DNA of 26,197 bases from Corallochytrium limacisporum (taxonomy: Eukaryota > Opisthokonta). Of this stretch, positions 17,924-25,955 are shown piece by piece. Position numbers and translations under genes: made by a program. The first letter of the stretch is position 1. Each line of letters starts with the position of its first letter. Below the pieces are notes generated by a model. That model saw only the letters and a list, made by a program, of their open reading frames with translations, made no database searches and had not been told where the DNA came from. The DNA lies in NCBI GenBank assembly GCA_002811645.1, contig PDIP01000130.1, forward strand, positions 41,775 to 67,971, in the 5' to 3' direction.

Positions 17924-19354
17924 ATGGCAATCCTGACAACAAGCACCGCCATGAAGGTAGGTGCCTCCTTGGGTGGGTTGTTATTCGTCCTTAAGGTCTT
18001 TGGCAACTGGTATCCTTGGGCGTCTGCACCGCACCGCTACGTTCGAACAAGAACACTTGACCCGACCTACCAGAGGGTTGTTCAACTTTTTGAGAAGCGC
18101 ATAGAACGTGGGGAAGATCTCGGTGCCACAGTCTGCGTCTACAAAGACGGGAAAAAAGTCGTAGATGTGGCTGGTGGTTCAAAGGGCCGGAAACCTGACG
18201 CCAGTGAGTACAGCCACGAAACTCTGCAGCTTCTGTTCTCAACCACAAAGTTCATGGAGTCCGTGTGCATTGCCATTGCGGTGGATAGGGGCTATCTGAG
18301 GTATGAGGAACCGATATGCAAATACTGGCCGGAGTTTGCACAAAATGGGAAGGAAAATATCACTGTAGCGGATCTCATGCGTCATGAGGCGTGCCTAAAC
18401 AGGCTCGACCCAATCACTGAGGCCCGTGATCTTTGGATCGAAAACCATGAAGAATTTGGCGCAAAACTCGCCCAGGTAAAGCCGTACGTGCCGTATTTCA
18501 TGAAGAGCAAACTGGCCTACCACGCTGTAAGTCGCGGATTATTTGCCAGCTATTTGCTGTCGCGGGTGGACCCGAAAGGTCGGTCCATGGGTGAATTCAT
18601 GAGGGATGAAGTCTGTGAGCCTCTCGGCCTTGATATCCACTTGGGTACGATGCCCGAAAAGGATTATCAGCGAGTGGCACGCATGACTCTAAAACCGGCC
18701 TGGTACACCCTTTTGCATGTGATTCCACAGATTTTCATGCCATCGTGGATGGCACGGTTGATTTACAACTTTAATGTCGTCCCTGACCTTGACAAAAGCG
18801 CTGTTCGACGCATTCTGTTCCCCTTTACGCACATCCACAAGGCAATTATGGAGCCGTTCCCGCTTCCAGTAAAGTCCCTGGTCAACTTTGTGGGTCATTT
18901 CCATGGTGAGGATTGGTTCAAGGTCAATTCAGCCTCTGGCCATGGGTTTGGCAATGCGTCGTCAGTTGCACGCCTAGCACAGTGCATTGCCAATGGTGGC
19001 GAACTTGACGGTGTGCGCATCCTGAGTAAGGAAACTCTAGAACGATGCAATCAACATGAAGGCCCCAAGTTCTGTGATGTGATGCGTGGATATTTCACTT
19101 TCACCGACGCAGGGTGGGCCTATTTCGAGGAAGGTAACAACGAAACAGGCATCATGGGCTATGGATGGATGGGAATGGGGGGCTCCTACGTAATCTTCAT
19201 CCCCGAACTCAACATGTCATTCAGCTATGTCATGAATAGCTTTGGTCTGGGCGTTGTTGGAGAATACCGTGGAAAGGACCTGCTCTGGTTGGCAATAGAG
19301 GCTGCCCGAAGCGTTCAGGCTCCAACGAAGGGTTTATCTAACCGCCGAGTATAA
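17924..19354 (+). CDS. Membrane-anchored serine hydrolase, beta-lactamase/esterase fold (LACTB-like)
   Basis: A 476-residue member of the serine beta-lactamase-like (class C/penicillin-binding protein fold) family, whose eukaryotic members are esterases or peptidases rather than drug-resistance enzymes. The active-site S-x-x-K is S106-T-T-K109 (LLFSTTKFMES). The second-motif tyrosine is probably Y199 in YHAVS, followed by the family block RVDPKGRSMGEFMRDEV (214-230). SGHGFGNASSVARLAQCIANGG lies near 338-359. The third motif, usually H/K-T/S-G, reads W415-M-G417 before the GGSYV strand. A hydrophobic segment (about 12-28) suggests a signal anchor. I chose this ATG because it sits in a perfect ACCATGG; an in-frame ATG at 17801 in weak context would add 41 residues. 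The natural substrate is unknown. Confidence 0.92.
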   Translation: MAILTTSTAMKVGASLGGLLFVLKVFGNWYPWASAPHRYVRTRTLDPTYQRVVQLFEKRIERGEDLGATVCVYKDGKKVVDVAGGSKGRKPDASEYSHETLQLLFSTTKFMESVCIAIAVDRGYLRYEEPICKYWPEFAQNGKENITVADLMRHEACLNRLDPITEARDLWIENHEEFGAKLAQVKPYVPYFMKSKLAYHAVSRGLFASYLLSRVDPKGRSMGEFMRDEVCEPLGLDIHLGTMPEKDYQRVARMTLKPAWYTLLHVIPQIFMPSWMARLIYNFNVVPDLDKSAVRRILFPFTHIHKAIMEPFPLPVKSLVNFVGHFHGEDWFKVNSASGHGFGNASSVARLAQCIANGGELDGVRILSKETLERCNQHEGPKFCDVMRGYFTFTDAGWAYFEEGNNETGIMGYGWMGMGGSYVIFIPELNMSFSYVMNSFGLGVVGEYRGKDLLWLAIEAARSVQAPTKGLSNRRV

Positions 19355-19392
19355 ATTTGGCCCTTGAGCATGAGAGTGGGCACAAGACATAT

Positions 19393-19398
19393 AATAAA
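19393..19398 (+). promoter_or_regulatory. Poly(A) signal of hydrolase gene
   Basis: AATAAA 39 bases after the stop codon, in the expected position. Confidence 0.7.
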
Positions 19399-19511
19399 GA
19401 GAGCATGGGAAATAGTCCAACGTTACCGCTCTTCATGTGCAAGTGTCTTACTTAGAAACACCCTCTGAAGATAGATCTGCAGTTCCTCTGATTCTCATCC
19501 ACGATGAATCT

Positions 19512-19544
19512 CCCCCTGTCCCCTTCCCCGTTCCCCCTCCCCCC
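19512..19544 (-). other. Very strong G-quadruplex / i-motif candidate
   Basis: The plus strand has five C-runs of 5, 4, 4, 5 and 6 with spacers of 3, 2, 3 and 1, so the minus strand has five matching G-runs. It lies about 115 bases past the hydrolase poly(A) signal, with the G-rich strand as template, and about 480 bases before the P450 start. Confidence 0.75.
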
Positions 19545-19939
19545 TTTTTTTCTAATTTTTCCTGTCCACACTCGAGAACTTCTACAAGAGTTTTTGCCGC
19601 GGCGACTGGTGACTATAACAGAAGCCAGGGAGATCGCTTTGGCCGACGAAATCATCCCCTTTTGCGTACAGGGTTATCCAATGCATGAAACTGGTCGCAC
19701 ACTGCAGTGGAGACGACGGGGATCAATAGGTGGGCACTGGGGGTGGGGTACTCTACGCACCTCGTTGCCTATTCTTCGGGGCTGTTCCTTTTCGGGGGGT
19801 ATAGGAAGAATTCGTCATGAGGGGGGTTTGGGGCGCTCTACCTATGCTGAGATCACTCGCGAGACACACTCTTCGGCACACACCACCTGATCCCAGACTT
19901 TCCGGATATCCAGTCTGCAGAGATATTTGAGGACTGAGT

Positions 19940-20017
19940 ATGCATGTTGCCATAATTTCGCTTTCATCAATGGCTAGGTCTCGAATGGGATGCAACAGAA
20001 TAGCTGATCTTCTGTAG
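19940..20017 (+). promoter_or_regulatory. Upstream ORF before P450 gene
   Basis: A 25-codon frame with ATGs at 19940 and 19970 (the second with A at -3 and G at +4 in the TCAATGG context) and a TAG at 20015-20017, ten bases before the main ATG. If it is in the mRNA it should reduce P450 translation. The transcript start is unknown. Confidence 0.35.
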
Positions 20018-20027
20018 GGTACAAGCC

Positions 20028-21548
20028 ATGGGCCTTCTCACCGAAACGTTTTCTTCCGGAGGACTCGTTGCGGGCGTGGCGGTCGCTGTGATCACTGTTG
20101 CTGTAGTGCGATTCTTTGTGCATTTCAGACCGCTGTTCAAAATTCCAACGATCCATGTACACAATCCGAATTTGATGCCTTATCTGCCTCTGGAATGGTA
20201 TCCGTGGTTGACAAAGAATGCTAGGGACCTGGGTGGTATTTACGTCGCATGGAGTGGACCAATGCCTTTAGTATTCATACAGGACGCAGACTATGCAGCG
20301 CCTATCTTCCGATCTCAGGTGAACATCCGTAAGTCACTCGGACAGGAAAACTTCAGAATGACTCTCGGCCAAGGGCTGCTCACCAATACTGGGGATACCT
20401 GGAAGTTCCACAGACGAGGCCTGACCCCAACCTTCCACTTTGACGTGCTGAAGGACTACATGCAGCCCATGCAGGACTGCATAGACTTGTTTACGGAGAT
20501 TTTGACTCGAAAGTGCCATGGCGCGAAAGGCAACATTGACCTTTTCCCCATGGTACTCAACATGACCTTGGACATTTTCAATCGAACATCCATGGATCGA
20601 ATCACTGATGTGCAGACTGCTGACTTCAATGCATTCAGTCATGCCTTTGAAACATGCAACATCATGCTGTCTCGAAGGATAGGCAATCCTCTGTACACTT
20701 TGTCCGAGGCGCTTTGGCTGACCACGGCCGACGGTAAGGAATGCAGGCTCCACTCTGATGTCATCGATGACATTTGTAGCAAGGCAATTATGGACCGGCG
20801 GCTCCAATTTGAAAACGGTGAAGTTGAGTTGGATGTGAGCGGTCTTCGCCTCAAGAAGGGACGTATTTCTTTCATTGACCTGCTGATCACGTCGAAGAAA
20901 GAAGACGGTGTAACCAACCTGTTTACACACGAGGAGATTATGGACGAGGTCCGCACTTTCATGTTTGCTGGCCATGACACAACTGCGGTGACTATCGCCT
21001 GGATGCTCTGGGAGATTGCCCAACAAAGTCATATCCAAGAACACCTACAAGAAGAAATTGATGAGTTTCTGTTCAGTGGTGAGATAACTTTCGAACGCCT
21101 GAAAGATCTGCCTTACATGGACGCGTGTATCCGTGAGGCAACCCGCAAATACCCTGCTGCGACCATCATCACCCGCAACATTGAGCAAACCATGGATGTC
21201 CAGGAATACACCTTGCCAGCAGGTACCCAGGTCCTGTTCTTCATGCCAGGCATTATGAACAATCCGAAGCATTGGAAGAACCCGCAGAAGTATAATCCGG
21301 ATCGGTTTATTGGAGCGGACTGTGAGGTCAACTCTGTGAAGAACCCGATGGCCATGGCACCCTTCAGTGCCGGTCCACGGAATTGTATTGGACAGAAGTT
21401 TGCCATGCAGATCATGCGTCTGTTCACCATTACGTTCTTTTCCAAATTTTCCATCACCACTGACATCACAGACAATCCCTACGAGATGGTCGTCGTGGGT
21501 AAACCACACAAGGGCGTGCCAGTTACCGTGGCAGCTCGAACGGCCTAG
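20028..21548 (+). CDS. Cytochrome P450, CYP4-clan-like
   Basis: A 506-residue microsomal-type P450 with an N-terminal membrane anchor (about 12-34). Motifs in order: WxxxR at 125-129 in the C helix (WKFHR) followed by the LTPTFHF block typical of CYP4, the oxygen-activating I-helix AGHDTT at 314-319, ExxR at E370-A-T-R373, PDRF at 424-427, and the heme loop FSAGPRNCIG with the thiolate C453. Heme-loop, C-helix and I-helix wording all resemble the CYP4 clan, whose members often hydroxylate fatty acids or similar lipids. Many CYP4 enzymes carry a Glu just before GHDTT that bonds the heme; here it is A314, so covalent heme is not expected. The start is in GCCATGG. It needs an NADPH-P450 reductase from elsewhere. 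The substrate cannot be told from sequence. It follows the hydrolase gene in the same direction. Confidence 0.96.
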   Translation: MGLLTETFSSGGLVAGVAVAVITVAVVRFFVHFRPLFKIPTIHVHNPNLMPYLPLEWYPWLTKNARDLGGIYVAWSGPMPLVFIQDADYAAPIFRSQVNIRKSLGQENFRMTLGQGLLTNTGDTWKFHRRGLTPTFHFDVLKDYMQPMQDCIDLFTEILTRKCHGAKGNIDLFPMVLNMTLDIFNRTSMDRITDVQTADFNAFSHAFETCNIMLSRRIGNPLYTLSEALWLTTADGKECRLHSDVIDDICSKAIMDRRLQFENGEVELDVSGLRLKKGRISFIDLLITSKKEDGVTNLFTHEEIMDEVRTFMFAGHDTTAVTIAWMLWEIAQQSHIQEHLQEEIDEFLFSGEITFERLKDLPYMDACIREATRKYPAATIITRNIEQTMDVQEYTLPAGTQVLFFMPGIMNNPKHWKNPQKYNPDRFIGADCEVNSVKNPMAMAPFSAGPRNCIGQKFAMQIMRLFTITFFSKFSITTDITDNPYEMVVVGKPHKGVPVTVAARTA

Positions 21549-21724
21549 ATCGTCGAAATATCCGTGCACCTGTTCCATCGTTTAGTCTAGTCCTTTGGTG
21601 TTGCACAGACACTCTCATACACTGACTGTTATGGTCATGATAACGTCTTGTTGAATGCGAATATTGTATAGTTCAGATTAGTAATTATTAAGAACAAGAT
21701 TAGAGACTCACTGGGCGGTCGATT

Positions 21725-22456
21725 CTACTTGGTAACGTTACTCAATTCTTTGGATGATCCCGATGTTGCCGGATCTGTGCTTGAGGGTTGCACATTAGAG
21801 TTACTCCTGTAGAGCCCAAAGAATGATGTGAGACTGCCCATGAGCGATCCTTTGCGTTGCTGCTGCTGCTGCTGCTGTTGATTTGACAGAGAGAAGTCCT
21901 CCGCATCTCCACGTTGTATTGGAAAGTAGGGTAAAGACGTCTTGCGCACAAGTGGCGGAGTAGATCCTCTGCCGTCGCTCATTTCGTCTGTGATGGTGGC
22001 TACGGACGTTCTTTTTGAGTTCACCGAAGACGGCCCACGATGCTCCGAAATATCAATGTTACCCAGCGCCGCTGGTAAACTCGTGCCGAGTCCAGCCCGT
22101 TCGGATGCTACATGACTCATGTCCGATACTTTTTCTCCAGAACCAGTACTGTTGCTGCTACCCACGATGTGTTTCTCCTTTTCCGACCTTGGAGATCCCA
22201 AGATTTGTGCTGCCTGCAGCGCTAGCTCGGAGTCTGCGTCTATGTGGGTAGATTTGTGGGTGCGCATGTTTAACGGCGCAACGGGATGCTTTGAGCCCCC
22301 TGTAACATCATTGTGTGCTTTACTACCCTTGAGTGGTGGTGTGTGATTGTGGTGACCTGGGCAAGGCGTAGCATAATTAGGTCCTGCGCTCCATATGGCA
22401 TTGCACGCATTCGTAACAAATTTGTCCAAGACTGAATCCTCTTTGGCACTTGCCAT
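21725..22456 (-). CDS. Unrecognised Ser-rich protein with polyQ and basophilic kinase sites
   Basis: A 243-residue protein I do not recognise. It lacks membrane segments and is mostly hydrophilic and probably disordered, rich in Ser, Thr, Gly, Asn and His. The N terminus (about 1-42) has the only hydrophobic helix-like piece (SVLDKFVTNACNAIWSAG) and is the best candidate for a conserved segment. Four sites fit basophilic kinases (PKA/AGC type): KRTS151, RKTS174, RKGS204 and RSNS220. Eight glutamines (193-200), encoded by CAA-(CAG)6-CAA, sit just before RKGS. I chose the ATG at 22456 because it alone has A at -3 and G at +4; upstream in-frame ATGs at 22498 and 22513 have T at -3 and the latter would add 19 residues. 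It is convergent with the P450 gene, 176 bases apart, and divergent from the lipoate ligase gene. Codon-level polyQ conservation would test reality. Confidence 0.6.
   Translation of the reverse strand: MASAKEDSVLDKFVTNACNAIWSAGPNYATPCPGHHNHTPPLKGSKAHNDVTGGSKHPVAPLNMRTHKSTHIDADSELALQAAQILGSPRSEKEKHIVGSSNSTGSGEKVSDMSHVASERAGLGTSLPAALGNIDISEHRGPSSVNSKRTSVATITDEMSDGRGSTPPLVRKTSLPYFPIQRGDAEDFSLSNQQQQQQQQRKGSLMGSLTSFFGLYRSNSNVQPSSTDPATSGSSKELSNVTK
21860..21877 (-). repeat. (CAG)6 trinucleotide repeat encoding polyQ
   Basis: Six pure CAG codons on the minus strand, flanked by CAA on both sides, giving eight glutamines. A possible length-variable microsatellite. Confidence 0.9.
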
Positions 22457-22513
22457 AGTGAAGCTTGTGTTATGAGAGCTCTGGTACCTCGAAATCATAA
22501 AAGTTTGCTCCAT

Positions 22514-23606
22514 CAAAGTTATCTTTCGACGTGCAGTTAAATCCAGTCTATTTCCATTCTTTCAGCCATTCCTGGCGGGACTCGTCCCCGTGTGCGTTCC
22601 TACCAAGCCTGGTACTTACGTTGCGTATGATACACCAATCCCAACTTACTTTCAACAACAGAGCAAACTATTTCCTTTACGAACCTTCACGATCACTAAC
22701 GCGCAAAAATTCAAATTCTATGAAACATGGAGAATTCATACTCATCCACAGCGTTCTACCGAAGTCCACAATCTTTCGACCGCACAATTGTCGGCCGTCA
22801 GCGCGGACCACAAATTGCCCAATGTCGTTATGTTGAGCCCCTGGGCGGGTAACAGGTCAACACTGCCTAGCGGGCCTCCTCTTCTCGCCGCGCCCCACAA
22901 CAGAAGAAGGCCCGAAGGAAACCTTGAGCGGGGAGAAGGCGGCAAAAAGCGATGAAGCATAGGTGAAGAAAAAGTTGCGGGTGTTTTGTCCGGTACCCAC
23001 CTCCTACAAGCGAACCGGGGAACCCGCGCACAGTCGGACTGCTCCACCTCCCACAGCAGAGACAAAGAAATACACGAGGAGAGAAAGGAGAGCATCGAGA
23101 GGGTAAGCAGAGCGAGCACGGAGTCTATTTCTCGCCTTGTATGGAGCCAACATTGGGGGGAGGGGGTGGCAGGGTGAGTCCCGCTCCGCTCCCTCGCCCT
23201 CGAGGCGGCTGCTGCTGCGGCGAGGAGGGGGTTGGGCGGCTGGTAAAGCTGGGGGACCAACAGGGGGTGGTGGACCCCGGGCCGCAGGGAGGCGAACCGG
23301 CAAGGGGAGCCCCGAGTCAGTCCGCCAACTGCTATTCCTTGATATGGATGACGTATGGAATCTCGGAGCCGAGACTGTTGCGTGGCGTGAGGAGGGTGTG
23401 CGGTGGGGCACCACAGTGGAGCATGTTTGAATATGGTTGCAAGCCAACTCAGAGCTACTTGAAACCCGTACAGAGGATCAAAATGACGCAGAACTACTCA
23501 CCATTAGGCTGCTTCTGTTCGTGTGAAGTACCCCACCGTTCGTGAAACATTGTGGCGGTAGAAGCCAGCCGAAGTTGACAACAGACCATGAGATAGGCTC
23601 CACACA
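22514..23606. other. GC-rich divergent promoter region
   Basis: About 1.1 kb between the Ser-rich protein gene and the lipoate ligase gene. It is GC-rich from about 22840, with many G-runs at 23155-23290 (for example G6-A-G5 at 23155-23165) that could form quadruplexes with longer loops. Long low-complexity ORFs on both strands here are Pro/Gly/Ala/Arg shadows of the base composition. It should contain both promoters. Confidence 0.45.
23588..23596 (+). promoter_or_regulatory. Two-codon uORF (Met-Arg-stop) before lipoate ligase
   Basis: ACCATGA opens ATG-AGA-TAG, with the stop 10 bases before the main ATG. If the mRNA starts upstream, ribosomes would meet this first; the short distance makes reinitiation inefficient. 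The transcript start is unknown. Confidence 0.4.
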
Positions 23607-24902
23607 ATGAGCACCAACGCCAAACGCCGGTTCTTTTCCAGCGTTGGCATTTTGCTCTCCAAAAATCATGATCCGTTCGTAAATCTTGCTTTTGAGGAGT
23701 ACATATTTCGTCGATGGTCATTTGTTACTAAGCCATACCTCCTGCTGTACGTGAACCGGCCATGTGTTGTCATCGGGCGCAATCAGAACCCTTGGCAGGA
23801 GTGCAATCTCTCCGCAATGGCCGAAAGACAGATTCCGCTCGTTCGAAGGAAGAGCGGAGGTGGTGCAGTCTACCATGACCTGGGAAATTTGAATATGAGC
23901 ATGCTGACCACCGGTGACATCTACGACAAGTATCGCACTGCAGAGGTGGTCCGCAAAGCAGTCACATCCCTCAAAGACACAGATCGTTTCAAGGACCTCT
24001 CCACCTCGATTACACCCGCTAGTAGTGATCGGCAGGACGTACTGCTCGGGGACCATAAGGTAAGTGGCAGTGCGTATAAAATTGGACGCAATGCGTACCA
24101 CCACTGCACACTGCTGATCGACGCGGACCTAAACGGGCTGCGTGGATTGCTGCGCCACCCGTTTGGGGAGACTGCGGAGTGGCGGTCGAAAGGTGTGGAA
24201 AGTGTGCGTAGCCCGGTCACAAATGTTGGGGAATTTATGGCAGTCAATGAGCATGGCACCATCGATCGGCGGGAGAACCTAATGCATCAATCAGTGAAGT
24301 CCATTGCGCAATCCTTCGCAGACGAGTTCACAGACTTTGGGGATCAGGAGATCGTCCCGGGTAAAGGAATCCCAGAAGTCATAGAATTCGACCCTTTGGT
24401 CCCTCTGGAGGAGCAAATGATTGAGTCCCCTCTGCTCAAGTCCAAACGTCTTGCGGATGGCCAAACAAGTGCACAGGTTACTGTCACAAATGCCACCGAG
24501 CTCCGCAGTTGGGACTGGATCTTTGGACAGACGCCACACTGCGAGTTTAGCACGGCGTTGACACCGGACCTCGGTCTCTTTGTGACAATCTACCGTGGAC
24601 GGTTGAAGAAAGTCAGTGTGGCAGCGTCAACATCAGACGGAGCAGAGTCCGTCCAAGCCTCACCTCTCTCCCCTGATGCCAACACTTACATGGAGGAAAC
24701 GGTCCTGCCGCTCGTGAACGATGGCCTCCTCTCCCTGAAGGATTTGCTTTGTAGCCGAAGCACTGTACACGGTATTCTCTCATCCATGGCACTGAGTCAT
24801 AGGGGCATGCACCGAGAGCTGCTAGAACGGGTCAGGGACGGATTGGATGCAATGCTCGGCGATACGGACGCGCATGCTCAGCCGTCATCGACATCGAAAT
24901 GA
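23607..24902 (+). CDS. Lipoate-protein ligase (LplA/LIPT1 type)
   Basis: A 431-residue enzyme that attaches lipoate (or transfers lipoyl groups) to lysines of the E2 subunits of 2-oxoacid dehydrogenases and the glycine cleavage H protein. The BPL/LplA fold is clear: GRNQNPW at 57-63, the substrate-binding RRKSGGGAVYHD at 80-91, the adenylate-site lysine K151 in HKVSGSAYK (150-158), and SVRSPVTNV at 199-207. A separate C-terminal accessory domain begins near 311 (WDWIFGQTPHCEFS, then GLFVTIYRGRLKKVSV), as in bacterial LplA, followed by a longer tail than in E. coli LplA (about 338 residues). The N terminus (MSTNAKRRFFSSVG) is basic and Ser-rich, fitting a mitochondrial presequence. The start has A at -3. 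Whether it activates free lipoate or only transfers it cannot be told. Confidence 0.93.
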   Translation: MSTNAKRRFFSSVGILLSKNHDPFVNLAFEEYIFRRWSFVTKPYLLLYVNRPCVVIGRNQNPWQECNLSAMAERQIPLVRRKSGGGAVYHDLGNLNMSMLTTGDIYDKYRTAEVVRKAVTSLKDTDRFKDLSTSITPASSDRQDVLLGDHKVSGSAYKIGRNAYHHCTLLIDADLNGLRGLLRHPFGETAEWRSKGVESVRSPVTNVGEFMAVNEHGTIDRRENLMHQSVKSIAQSFADEFTDFGDQEIVPGKGIPEVIEFDPLVPLEEQMIESPLLKSKRLADGQTSAQVTVTNATELRSWDWIFGQTPHCEFSTALTPDLGLFVTIYRGRLKKVSVAASTSDGAESVQASPLSPDANTYMEETVLPLVNDGLLSLKDLLCSRSTVHGILSSMALSHRGMHRELLERVRDGLDAMLGDTDAHAQPSSTSK

Positions 24903-24921
24903 GCACCATAGTGCTCTGTAT

Positions 24922-24927
24922 ATTAAA
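24922..24927 (+). promoter_or_regulatory. Poly(A) signal of lipoate ligase gene
   Basis: ATTAAA, the commonest variant signal, 19 bases past the stop codon. Confidence 0.55.
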
Positions 24928-25731
24928 GCAATACCTGTATCATGGTCAGTATAAGTTACAGAATACGAGGTAGGCCAGGTTAAAATGGACTCCGCTTCAG
25001 AACTCCCCCGTTCCTCTCCGGCGGGGCTCCTCCCACAGCACCATTGACACAAATATACCCTACGGTCGTTATGGCAGGAACAGTGTGGGTACGAATCTTT
25101 ACTCGGGAATGTCCAGTATGATCGACAGCAAACTTCAGAGAATTGATACCTGTGACACCTATACTTTTTGCCCTCCCCGTTTTTTGCTCGCACCAATTCC
25201 AGGGAGCTTCGAGCAAACAAGGGAACTTGTAGTGAACGCACTGGGGCGCGCACTCCCTCGATGTGTGCGCGGAAGCGGAACGAATCCGTACTGTGGGAGG
25301 GTGACAGAGAGACAGATGGTCTGCGTGGATGACCGGCATCAGGCAGTCATTGAACTGCGTGTCGTAATAGGTATCGGCACGTGTTCATCCACATGTTGTT
25401 TTTCTTGGTCATTTATTAGGAACCAACCGTGTGCCATCGCTAGAGATCGCATGTCCAGCGCGTACCACCTCCCCTCCTGGGTTCATGGCAGAACGCTTGT
25501 GCGCGGAAGTGAATATATACTGCAAGCCCACAAAGGTTTTCCGCCACAAGGGCCCCCGCAAGGCCGCCCCGGCGCCTCCGTGTCTCTTCCTCCCCACCCC
25601 CCTCCCTTTTTTTTTTACCAGCGCAGAAGAGCCGGCCGTTCAAGTGTTTTTTCTTTGGTGTATTTTTTTTCTTTCCTTGCTTTCTCTTCACCATCCAACA
25701 CCGTCCGCACGGCCCACCCCCCGGTGCCCCC

Positions 25732-25855
25732 GGGGGGGGGGGGGGGGGGGGGGTGGGGGGGGCTCCCCTTTTCCATTTCTTTGTTTTTTNNGGGGGGGGG
25801 GGGGGGTGGTGGGGGTTGGGGAGGCTTCCCTTTTCCATTTCCTTGTTTTTTTTTG
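25732..25855 (+). repeat. Duplicated poly-G / CCCTTTTCCATTTC unit
   Basis: Two copies of a unit made of a long G-run (22 and 15 bases), a T-interrupted G-run, then GGCT(C/T)CCCTTTTCCATTTC(T/C)TTG and a T-run. Copy one ends at the N gap and copy two starts right after it. This could be a real minisatellite or one locus assembled twice. Confidence 0.75.
25790..25791. other. Two-base N gap
   Basis: Two undetermined bases between a T-run and a G-run, inside the duplicated poly-G unit. Homopolymer sequencing difficulty is the likely cause. Confidence 0.95.
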
Positions 25856-25955
25856 GTCCGTGCCCTCCTCCGGTCCGCCCCAGTGTTGCCTACAGCAACC
25901 AGCCTGGAAAGGTAAGGAGAGGCAAGAGCGCGGCCGGGAGCGGGAATATTCTCCA

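Larger units (their letters stand above)
19355..20027. other. Intergenic region between hydrolase and P450 genes
   Basis: 673 bases between two co-directional genes. It holds the hydrolase poly(A) signal, a C-rich pyrimidine tract (19509-19553) and the P450 promoter. Upstream ATGs at 19940 and 19970 share one frame that stops at 20017, ten bases before the P450 start. A 128-codon ORF at 19504-19890 begins at the edge of the tract and is not supported. Confidence 0.45.

Noticed and set aside
17924-19354. Reading the hydrolase as an antibiotic-resistance beta-lactamase or recent bacterial transfer
   Set aside because: It has a eukaryotic signal anchor, a Kozak start, a poly(A) signal and neighbours of ordinary eukaryotic type, and the family is common in eukaryotes as esterases.
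19504-19890. 128-codon plus ORF before the P450 gene
   Set aside because: It begins inside a pyrimidine tract, has no known motif, and lies where a promoter is expected.
22742-23545. Several Pro/Gly/Ala/Arg-rich ORFs on both strands
   Set aside because: They reflect the GC-rich low-complexity DNA, overlap on both strands and partly lack an ATG.
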